In this document: positions 1 through 10,300 of the stretch, piece by piece
Layout of the letters: each line of letters opens with the position of its first letter
How positions within the stretch are numbered: position 1 is the first letter of the stretch
NCBI GenBank assembly: GCA_001724265.1
Contig: MEDY01000236.1
Span: forward strand, 17,407-81,406
Reading direction: 5' to 3'
DNA: 64,000 bases
From: Rhizaria sp. SCN 62-66
Taxonomy: Eukaryota > Rhizaria, unplaced
The notes under the pieces: generated by a model
Seen by the model: only the letters and a program-made list of their open reading frames with translations
What the model was told of the DNA's origin: nothing
Databases searched by the model: none
Translations under genes and position numbers: made by a program

Positions 1-323
1 CACCCCTAACCAAAATAAGTATGTTCGGCCGTTTGCCACATTTGCCATACACAGTCAATATTCAACACTACGACTATATTTTAACATGTTTAAAGATATA
101 TATCATATTATACTATGTATTGATTGATTGTACGAAACTTCATTACGCTTTAGATATCCAAAGTCTTCGGCCCTGGCCAGTCTGCATGATTTGCAGTCTT
201 CGTCAGTCCCTTGGACTCGACGACAAGAGAGATAATACACGCATTTTTGTCGATAACAGTCGTCTCTCAGTGCACCGGAGACAGCGCCCACCTCGTCGCC
301 TGACTGGTGGTGACGCCCCTCCC
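1..323. other. Intergenic 3' flank of EMC4
   Basis: AT-rich sequence in the first half, rising in GC towards the EMC4 stop. Reading frames here are short and have no coding character. I see no RNA gene. It presumably holds the EMC4 3' untranslated region, since that gene reads leftwards into it. Confidence 0.5.
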
Positions 324-989
324 TCACAGATCTGTGAGGACGGTGAGCACGGCGGCGGCGGGGACCGCGGGCGTGGGCGTGATCAGCTCCTCCCAGCTGG
401 GCACCAGTCCCATGGCGCGCGCCTTGTACAGCGCCAGCGCCACGCCCGCCACGTTCAGCGCAATCCAGACGAGCTTCGGCACAAGCAGTGACACGCTCGC
501 CGCGCGCGCATCGCCGGGCGCCGCGGGGGCGGTGTTGTACTTGGCGAAGGTGTTGTTGACCTCGAAGAGGCGCTGCAGGGGCTGGAACAGCGCCATGCCG
601 AGCGTCATGATCGAGAAGATCTGCAGCGCGTTGCCCGACATCCAGAGCATAAAGCCGGTCATGAGGAGCTGCGAGCCGGGCTGCTTGGCCGTCGCCATCG
701 CGCTCTGGTAGATCTTGTCCGCGCGCTCGGCCGCCAGCGCGGCGGGGGACTGCGCGCCCGCGCCGGCGCCGCTCGAGACGGACGAGGAGGCGTAGTTGCT
801 GTCGGTGGAGCGCGAGGGGAAGCCGAAAGGAACGGGAAGGGAAGACGCGCCGTTGTGATGGGAGGGCGTGGTGAGGGCGCGCGAGGAAGTGGCGGCGGAG
901 GCGTCGTCGAGGGCGAAGCAACGGGGAGCGAGTGCCGACCCGGCTGTGGGCGACTTGGGCTTCTGCACGGGGGCCGCTCGAGATGCCAT
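324..989 (-). CDS. EMC4: ER membrane protein complex subunit 4
   Basis: Single exon, 221 aa, ATG at 989 and TGA at 324. EMC4 is a subunit of the EMC insertase that places tail-anchored and multipass proteins in the ER membrane. The C-terminal two thirds carry the family hallmark: a conserved segment reading TGFMLWMSGNALQIFSIM, a second hydrophobic stretch with LFQPLQRLFEVNNTF, and a last hydrophobic helix LVWIALNVAGVALALYKARA followed by MGLVPS, which matches the MGLLPT end of the animal protein. The first ~85 residues are a variable Ser/Ala/Pro-rich leader, so the protein is longer than the human form (183 aa). The upstream flank is AT-rich and holds no alternative in-frame coding extension. 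Assignment is from recalled family sequence; no search was run. Confidence 0.9.
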   Translation of the reverse strand: MASRAAPVQKPKSPTAGSALAPRCFALDDASAATSSRALTTPSHHNGASSLPVPFGFPSRSTDSNYASSSVSSGAGAGAQSPAALAAERADKIYQSAMATAKQPGSQLLMTGFMLWMSGNALQIFSIMTLGMALFQPLQRLFEVNNTFAKYNTAPAAPGDARAASVSLLVPKLVWIALNVAGVALALYKARAMGLVPSWEELITPTPAVPAAAVLTVLTDL

Positions 990-1311
990 AAGCTATAAAA
1001 GGAAAGAAAAGCACAAATAAATGAGATAAGTGCTGGGGTAGTGCAGCAGAGCGAGTAACGGAATGTTGGCGGAGATCAATAATGAACTTTGTCGGCCGTC
1101 GTGACGTCGCTGTGGGACAGCTCCTGTTCCGCGCTCAGCTCCAACTTCAAGAATCACTGATGTCCTGCGGCTTAACGATCGTAAATTGCGAAGATTTTGC
1201 AATATGTTAATTAAATCTTACATTTATATTTGAACTTCTTTTTCGTCTTTGTACAGGAGTTGTATTTGGCGCACCCTACGTGGAACTAGCGCAACTACCT
1301 CCACAGCCCCG
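990..1311. other. Divergent intergenic region
   Basis: 322 bases between the EMC4 start (minus) and the start of the giant protein (plus), so both promoters must lie here. A pyrimidine run ending in TTTGTACAG near 1256 looks like a 3' splice site. The plus gene may therefore have a 5' untranslated intron. No other feature seen. Confidence 0.4.
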
Positions 1312-4300
1312 ATGAAGTATCCGCGGGGCCAAGGGCGTCCTGTCGCAGGGATGCCCCCACTTCCTCCCGCACACGCGTTGCGCGCTGTGGCCACGACGCA
1401 GGACTCCGGCACCGCGACGTCAGCGGCTCAAGAGCCCACCGCGCGCTCACGCCGCCGCTCTTCTGACGCAAGCGCGTACGCAAGTGATGGCGGGAGCGAT
1501 GCGAATGCGAACGCTAGTGCCGGCGCAAGCGAAGCAGTGCGTCCCCCGTCACGCCCAGTCGCCGCGACTGCCTCGATGTCCGCCGCCATTGCGTCCGCGG
1601 CGATCCCGGCCTCGCACTTGGCCATGATCGCGGCCAGCAAGAAGGGCCGTGCCTCCGACGCTCCCCACAACAACAACAGCAGCAACAGCAGCAGCAGCAG
1701 CGCCAGCAGTAGCAGTTACAGCCACAGCCACATCAGCACTGCGAGCGCGAGCGCCGCGGTTTCAGCCGCGCGTGGGTCTGCTGCGGCGCCGTTTGGCGAG
1801 CATCAAGCCAACTCTGCGGCTGCATCTGAGGGCGATTATGACTTGAATTCGTTCGCTTCAACTTCGAAGCAGCAACAGAGTCGTGCGAACATCAACATCA
1901 CAAACAAGAGCAACAAGAGCAATAGCAGTGGCAGTAGCCTGGCGGAGGCTGTGGCGGCGTCCGGTGCCCGGCCGCAGCTGCCCCTCTCCCAAGTAGTCGC
2001 CGCCGTCGCCGCCGCACTGTGCCCTGCGGCGCTCCACGCACAGTTGCAGTTGCAGTCGCCGCGCTCGCAGTCGCGGGCGCATTTGGCGCAGCAGTGGGGC
2101 GTGGCGATGAGCTTTGGGCCGCCCGTGGCGCCTGACAGCTCCACTGCGCCGTCATCCGGCAACACCAGCAGCAGTAGCAGTAGCAGCAGCAGCAGCAGCA
2201 GCAGCAGCGGCGGCAGTAGCGTTGCCGATGCGTCGGCCGCGAGTGTGATGGCCGCGAACGGCCCCGTGCCAGCCGTGCCCACCGCCCACATCTCTCCCGG
2301 AGACGGCGCCGACGCTGACGACAGCGAGGACGACGACGACGACGACGACGGCAGCGCAGACGCAGCCGCGGTAATGACCGACAACAGTGACATTGACAAC
2401 GACTATGAAAGCAAAGACAGCAGTGCGAGCTCAAGCGCAGCCAGTGCGACTGCGAAGCCTCGCCGCGCCGGCCGCAGCAGGCCGCGGCCGCTGTCGCGCC
2501 GCGAGCAGCTCCGCGCCGGTGCCGCGGTCGCACTTACCATCTCGCGTCTACTCGTTCTGCCGGCGTCCGATGCGACCGACTCGGGTGAAGCCGCGACTGC
2601 TGCAGCGAGCGCTCTCGCTTTGACGCATCAGACGCGCGCGCCTGACTATTACAGTGATGGGGACGACAACGCTGACGCTGAGGCCGCAGCTCTGGCTGAG
2701 GCTGAGGCTTTCGACGAGGCTGAGGCTGCGGCGAGTGGTGCAATTGCGCTGCTGCACGCGCGCGCTCTCTCTTTGCGTGCGCGCGCTTACACCATAGCTG
2801 CCCACGGTCACCCGGCGCTGTCCTCCGCTGTCACAGTTGCAGTCGCCGTGCCGCAGATGCCCACGGTTGCGCGCGCTCTCTCTCGGCTCCTCACTCTGAT
2901 TGCAGCGGCGCCCGCGCCCGCAGTGCCTGTAGTGGCCGCGTCAGTCTCTGCGGCGGTTGCGACAGCTTCGCTCGCGACCGCGGCGTCTGCGGCATTGAAG
3001 GGCCGTGATGCTGCATTGAATGGCGACTCCATTGTCTCAAAGACGACGGGGAACTCAAGTCGTGGTGCTGACAGTGCGAAGGCACAGTCGAATCTGCTGC
3101 CGCCGCACCCGCTGAGTCAGTACTTACACTTGCCGCTGCCCGTGGTCCAGCCGCCGGCCGACCCCGTCGCCACCATCACCGGATACAGCACCGCCTTGAC
3201 CGACCAGGACGATGCTGCGGCGGCTGCGCCGTGCGCCGCGCTGGCGAGCGACACGCGCGCGCAGCTGGTGGCTGTGGCGCGCGCGCAGGTCGCGCACGCG
3301 CAGGCTGCATTTAGCCAGTTTGGCCAGACTCAAGCTGCTCTTTCTCGCTCAACGGCTGTCGCCGCCGCTGGCACTGGCGCGAGGTTGGGTGTTCAGAATC
3401 CACTCAGCTCAGTTGGACAAGCGACTGTGGGCATCAGTAGCAACACTGCCATTGCGCCCCGCAGCGCGCTGGCGACGCTGGGCTTCTACATGCGTCTGCA
3501 CGCTCTGTGCAGCGAGCTCCACTGCGCGCTGCTGCGGTTACGCACCGAGACCGGCGGCATGGGCCGGCCCACGGTCACGACCGCGGTGTCCACGGTCGCG
3601 GCTGAGCGTGACCGTGAGCGTGATCGTGAGCGTGGCGCGAAAGCGACGGCGAGCGCGAAGCCGTCCAAGTCTCAGTCCCAGTCAGAGCTGTGGCAGGCGT
3701 CCTGCGCCGGCCTCGTGCCCCCGTCCGCAACTGTGGCCACGCTGTCGCATGGCGCGTCGCCGCGCTACAGCACGTTCACCGCAGCGCAGCCCGATAGTGC
3801 GGCTGCTGAACGGTCTGAAACTGTGAAGAGTTGCGGAAACAAGTGCAGTTGTTGCGGCGCCCATGTGACCGTGAACGCCGACGCAGATATCGGCGCTGGT
3901 GCTGGGGCTGCCTTATGCGTGTCGCTCCCAGGCCCGCCAGACCCGTGGGCGGGCCACAGTGCAGCTGCACAGGGCTTTGGCGGCCCGCCCCTGCTCACGG
4001 TCACGTCTGATTCACTCACTCCGAGCAATGGCAGCGCTACAACGGCGGATATGACTGTCAGCGTGCCACCTATGCACACCGCGTCCGACTTGTACTCGTC
4101 GCACGGCGACAATGGCGGCTCGAGCAACGGCGTCACATACAGTAGCAGTTCTGCACCCATATCTTACGAGGCAGCGTTCTTGCATCGCACTGACACAACT
4201 GCTTTTGGTGCAACTATTTCTGTATTCTCTCTTTTACACTTACAAGTGCCATCTTTTATCACAGAGTCCGCTAATGCCGCCTCTATTGCCGCCAACGAGG

Positions 4301-7300
4301 CCGCTGCGGCCGCTGCCGCCGCCTCGCGTCTCCCGTGGGCCGACCTCTCTCTGTTCCGCGGACTCGCCGGCGACGGCTGCCGCTGCCCCGCATGCGCGCG
4401 CGCGCTGCCCCCGTGGCTGCGTGCGTTGCTTCGGGCTCCGGTTGTATCGGCGACGGCCGCGGTTGCCGCTGCTTCCAAGGCTGCAGCTGCCGCGAGCACC
4501 GCCGTCCGCGCTGCGGCGAGTAAAAATCAAAAGTCATCACAAGCGCAGTCGCGAGCGCAGGCGCAGGCGCAGACCCAGGCTCAAGAGCGCGTGCGCGCCT
4601 TAGCGCTTGCACGTGCGCGGCTGTGGATGCTGTGCGCCTACGTCGCCCGGTGTCTCGGTGTCTGGTCGCCGGCCGCTGCCACTGCTGAGGCGACCATGGC
4701 GACTGTTTCCAGTTGTCAGTTGCGGAACGCCAAGAGCGGCGACGATGATGACGACAAGAACGATTGGGGCTGGGGCGCGGATACTGTGATCACGAACACG
4801 GAGCAAGGACAGCAACAGCAACAACAGCAGCGCAGGCAGCAGCGCCGCCGCCGTGGCATCGCTGTTGCTACTGTTGCTGATATCACAAGCAAGGTCACGG
4901 CTGCAGTCGCCGCGAGCGCGTCCGCCGCTGCGACTGCCGCTGCAGCTACTGTCAACTTCTCTAGCTCGAGCGCAAGTGCAAGCGCGAGCGCAAGTGCGGG
5001 GCCTCGGTTTCTCACCGGGCTCGGAAGGCTCCACAGCGAGGAGGCGAACGCGGTCGCGGCTGCTGTCGTCGAAGAGGTCGCTGCGGCGGACGCTGTGGTC
5101 GACGCGCGCAGGCCGCTGACTTCTCATACTAAAGAGGGGGAAGAGGAGGACGCGGAGGAGGAAGAAGATCCCCTCGCGATTGCTGCCGCTGCTGCTGCTG
5201 CTGGCGAGGATGATGACGACGACGACAACGAAGAGGACGACGACGATGATGATGTTGCAAGTGACTTTGACAACGATGACCAAGATGATGCAAAGAATAT
5301 GACTGATGCCGAGGAGAAGACCTCCTTTGACGCACCACGCAACCATGCCAAGAGTAGCGCTTGGGCGAGCTCCACGTTCACTGTGGATGCTGCCGTTACA
5401 TCTTTATTTGCGACTTCAGCCCCTGCCTTGTTCGTCTCATCAGCCACAGCGCTGCCTGTCGTTACTCTCGCCGCGCACCGGCGGTGGAAGCGCACGCGCC
5501 GCGCGCTGCAACGTCAACGCAACGCCGCCGACACCAACGCGAATACCACTGTGGCAGCGACATCAAGCTCTACCTCGGGCACTCGCTCACATCCCGCTGT
5601 GGCGACTGCTCTTGTTCCTGCCTCTGTCGCGCCTGTGTCCGCGACGACTGCTGCTGCGGCCACGGCTGCAGCGGCCGTGAGCGTGACTGCGATCGCGCCT
5701 TGGTGCTATCGCATTGCGTCGCCGAGCAGTATCGCGAACGACAGTGGAGCGCAGCTGCGTCGGTATGATGCGTACGCGAGTACAATGGCTCAGAGTACAG
5801 TGACTGTGAACGGACGTCTAAACCCCTCTGCGCTGCTCCGTGCCTTTGACGCTCACTCTCTCACTCAGCCTCTGACAACGGTGACTGCGGCGACAGACCG
5901 CGTTGCAGTCGACGCAGCCGCTGCGCCTGACGGCGAGGCCGCGCATGACTCCGACTCCGACACGGACTCCGAGACCGAGGCCGCCATCGCGCTGACCGAC
6001 GCCCGCGACGCGCGCGCCGCGCTGCTCTCCTCGGCGGCCGCGGGCGACCCGGACGCCGCCGCCGCGGCCCTCTCGCGCGCGGCTTGCGGGGCCGGGCTGC
6101 GGTCCGCCCGCGCCGCGCCGCGCGGCGTGCTGCGCGAGCGCGAGCTGGCGGCGCTGCGGCTGGCGCGCGAGCGCGTTGCGGCGGCTGCGCTGGGCGCCGC
6201 GGGGGCCTTGCTGGGCGCCGCGGACTCGTCGCGCCTGATCACGGTCACGAGTGAGCCGCTCCGCGACGCTGTCGCGAGATCGGGCAGGGCGCGCGGGGGC
6301 AGCTCGCTGCTGCCCGCCGCGCGCGCGTCGCTGCGGCCCGCGGCCGCCGCATGCTTCGCGTTCCTCGCAGCGCTGACCCGCGCGCTGAGGCTGCAGTACC
6401 GCTTCCCGTCGCCGCGACTCTCGCCGATGACGCTTCTGGTGCCGCACGGGACCGGGTTTGCTCAGCAGTTGACACTGGCGTCTGCGGCACCGGCTGTGCC
6501 GGCCGCGCACGTGTCCGCGTCGCGTGCGTCGGTGGTGGTGGCGGCTACGGGGACTCTCGTGCCCGCTTCCGTGGTCGACGCGTGGCTCACAGCGCCTCTT
6601 GGCGTCATTGCGGGCCCTGTCGTTGGCGCAGTCGCTGCTATTGCGGCCGCTAGCAGCGCCGCACGCGTGCGCGTCCATGAACGCGCAGACCGTGTTGACA
6701 ATAGCGACGGTAAGCGTGCTGATGCAGATCTCGATGATGACAGGCTGCGCGCGTGCGTTGCCGTGGCCCGCGAGCTCTATGCCGCCATTGCGCCAGCAAA
6801 GGTCCTTGCGCGCAGTGCATTATTTGCGTACAGCTCTGCCAGCAAGGGAACGAACGCGGCCCTTGCGCAGGGAGAGGCGCAGCGGCTCGGGCTGACCGGC
6901 ACCGCGGCCGCGTTGCTGCAGCAGCATGAGCGGCGCGAGGGCGAGGTGCGGGCGGAGACGCGCGCTATCAAGGCGTGGCAGTGTGGTGCTGTGTCTGGAC
7001 AGTCTCAGGCGCAGGCGCAGTTACAATCTAAGGATGCGATGTGTCACGAGTGTGCGGGCGGCTGTTCTGTAGCTGTATCTAAGAGCAAGCGCTCCAACTC
7101 ACAATCTCGCAATATTGACAGCGACAGCGACGACGATGATGATGAGGAAGAGCTTCACCGTCAGCAGCAGATGCGCAGTGCACAATTATGGGTACTTTCC
7201 GCGCACGCGCATTGCCAGGACCACTACCGCCGCACAACCGCCGCCGGTGCTTCCGACTCCGCGGCCGCCGGCAACAGCGCCATCGCCGCGGGCACAGCCG

Positions 7301-10300
7301 CTGCGATCGGCGCGGCTGCCGGCGTGCCTGCGCTCGTGGCTGGCTTGTTGTCGCTGCCGCTGGCGCCGCTGCTGCCGCTGTCGCGCTTCCGTGCGCAAAG
7401 TGAGTCGCCGCTGGTCGCCGCCGCAGCGTTGCGCATCCACCTCTTGTTCGCCCTGCCACCTGCTTTGCTTTACGCGAATGGCGCACCCTCACGCTCACGG
7501 TCTCAGTCGCGCTCTCCGTCGCAGCCGCTGTCCCTGTCCCGCACACTGTGCGACCCGTTTCCGCGCTGGGCGCAGCACGAGCTGCACGGCCTGCTCGCCC
7601 TTCTCGCCCCCGCGCTGCCGCAGCCTCTCTCTCTCGCCGATTTCGTCTCCGTCGCGCTGCTGCCGCGCCTTGCGCACGCGTTCCCGCACACGCTCGCGCG
7701 CGCGTGCCGCAGGCTGGGGCTCGACGACGTGCTCCTCGTGGCCGCGGCGCACGGGCGCTATCGCCGGTTCCGCGCCGCGGCCGCGCGCGAGCAGCGCATG
7801 CGCGACCGGCGCAGGGCCGAGCGCGCGCGTGCGCGTGTGCGGGAGCGCGAGCTGCACGGCGGCGGCAGCGTGCACCGGCGCGGCATGGGCAGCGCGAGCG
7901 GAAGCGTTCGCGACGGACAGGGCAGCAGCGGCGGGAGCGGACGCGGGAACACCCGGTGGGGCTGGGCCGCCTCCGGCGAGTCCAGTGACGGCGACCGCGG
8001 CCGCGACCGCGGCAGTGACCGCGGGCCGCTGTCGAGCGACACGCCGTACCTTGACTCGCAGGGACACTTCGACTACGCGGGGTATCTCGACGCCGGCGCG
8101 GGCTCGGAGTCAGGTGCTGCGTTAATGCTCAGCAGCGAGCGTGACCGTGAGCGCAGCCGTGACCGTAAGCGCGGCAGTGACCGTGACCGCGACGGTGGCG
8201 CATATCTCACCCCCGCCTCCGCCCCCGGCTCGCCCCGCTCCACCGGCACGCTCTCTAACACCACGACAGCTGCTTCAGCAACAACGACGGCGATGACGGG
8301 GGCGCTGGCCGCGGTCAACGTCGTCCCGCCCAAGCGCGTCCCGCGTCACGCGCCCGTGCCATCGGTCGAGAGCCTGCGCGCCGCGGTGCGCGCGGGCGGC
8401 GGCGCCGTCAAGGGCCTTGCGGGCTCGGTGCCTGTGATCGTCAAGCCGGTCGGACTCAACCGCTCTGCTGCCGCCGCGGCTGCTGCCGCTGCTTCTGCTG
8501 CTGTTTCCGCCGCGACATCATCATCCTCCCGTAGCAGCAGCAGTAGTAGTAGTAGTAGCTCTTCAGCCACCAATGTTGTCAGCAGTGAAACGAATGGCAG
8601 TCGCACCACCAGTAGCAGCAGTAGTAGTCGTCGCAGTAGCAGCGGGAGAAGCGGCAGCAGCCGCAGCGGACGCGCGCTGCTGGCCGTGTCTGCCGCGGCC
8701 GGCGCGCCCGGCGCTCGCGTCGGCCCTACGACGGCGCGGCCGATGACTGCGGCCGAGACGCGCGCGGCGGCTGCGGCTGCGTTTAAGGCCCAACTTGCTG
8801 CGGCGAGGGGGAACAAGGACACGTCATCGGTATCATCGTCATCATCATCGTCTGCAAGTGCGTCTGCGAGTGCGAGCGCTACAATGGCACCGCCGAGTTC
8901 AAACTCGAGCTCGAATACGAGTTCTCGCGCGAGTGCGAGTCAACACGTTTCTGATCATGTTGGCTCTCGCGGTAGTGGCGCTGCTGTCACCATTACAGTC
9001 ACCGGCGCGGACAAGCGTACCGCGAAGACTCACGAGCAAGGTACATTTTCAAGTCCGTCTCGTGGCAGGTCGCACAGTCTGCGTGCGGCAACCCATGATG
9101 CCCTCGACGACGATGATGCCGACCTCGACTCCGACGCGCTTCTCGGCTTGCTGGCAAGTCCTGGCGCTAACAGCCGCTGCTCTGCTGGGAGTGCCATTGA
9201 GGCGACTCCACTGCCTAATGCGCCTGCCCACGGTTACAGCCATAATCTGGAGGCTATCATGGGCACGCCTGCGCCGGCACCGCGCCAGAATCGCGCAACA
9301 GGCGGTTTATCTTCACCCTCGTCGACGCGCCACGCGAACGTGATCCCCGCGACGCCCGCCGGGGTCGCAGTGGTGCGCAGAGCAAGCAATGGCGTGACTG
9401 GTGATTTGCTGCGCGTACCCATGCTCACAGGCACCCCTGCTGCCCACGGTCACTCTCGCGGTGCTCACGGTCAGCATCACCGTGCACCCGGCTCGCCGTC
9501 GCGGTCGCCCGTTGTTGTTGCGTCCAATAGCGCGCATCATCACACCAGTCGTGCTATTGAGGCCACGCCGGCGCGTGTGCGCCGCAGCATGCCGCCGCCC
9601 GTGCCCCCGGTTCCCACGCTCGACCAGTTGCCCTCGGAGCTGCAGTCGCAGGCGCAGGCTCTTGCTGCAGCGGCAGCAGCGCCGGACGCGCAACAGCAGC
9701 AGAAGCATCATCAGCATTACGACGCTGTGATCGCGTCGCCGTTTCAGCGCCGCCGTGTTGCCGCGCCAAGCAATGCGGGAGTCACGCCCGCTGCATACGC
9801 TGCTGCTGCTGCTGCCGCCGCCGCCGCGGCTGCAACCACTGCAGCCGCTTCTGCTGCGAATGCTACCAGCAACGACATGGACATGGACGCCGAGGTCGAC
9901 GCGCTGTTCATGGCGCCCTCCACCCCGGCGCGCGCGGCGTCGCCTGCGCGCGCTGCTCCGGCCGCGGCGCCGCGGTTGGCGTCGCCGTCGATGGCTGCCC
10001 GCGCCTCAGCCTCAGCGTCAGCGTTGCCGCCCGCGCCAGCGCTGGCGAAGGCTGCGGTGGGGGAGCTGTCTCCGTTGCGCCCCGCGTTTGTGGCCACGAC
10101 GCCTGTCCGCGCGAGCAACGTCATTTCTCACGTCAAGGCTGGCCACGTGCGCAGCACCCCGAACGCTGCTGCTGCGCTGAACGCAGCGAGTGCGAGTGCC
10201 GACGCGCACGGGGTTGGTGTGACTGCGACACCGCGCCGGTCTCAGCCCGGTTTGCGCGAGTGGGCCGCCACTCCCGCGCCTGTGACGTCGCAGTCTACAG

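Noticed and set aside
103-1014. Long frames antisense or out of frame to real genes (e.g. 103-1014 minus, 2808-3032, 27090-28406 plus)
   Set aside because: GC-rich DNA leaves shadow frames open. These overlap better-supported genes, have Arg/Pro/Ala-heavy composition and lack family motifs.
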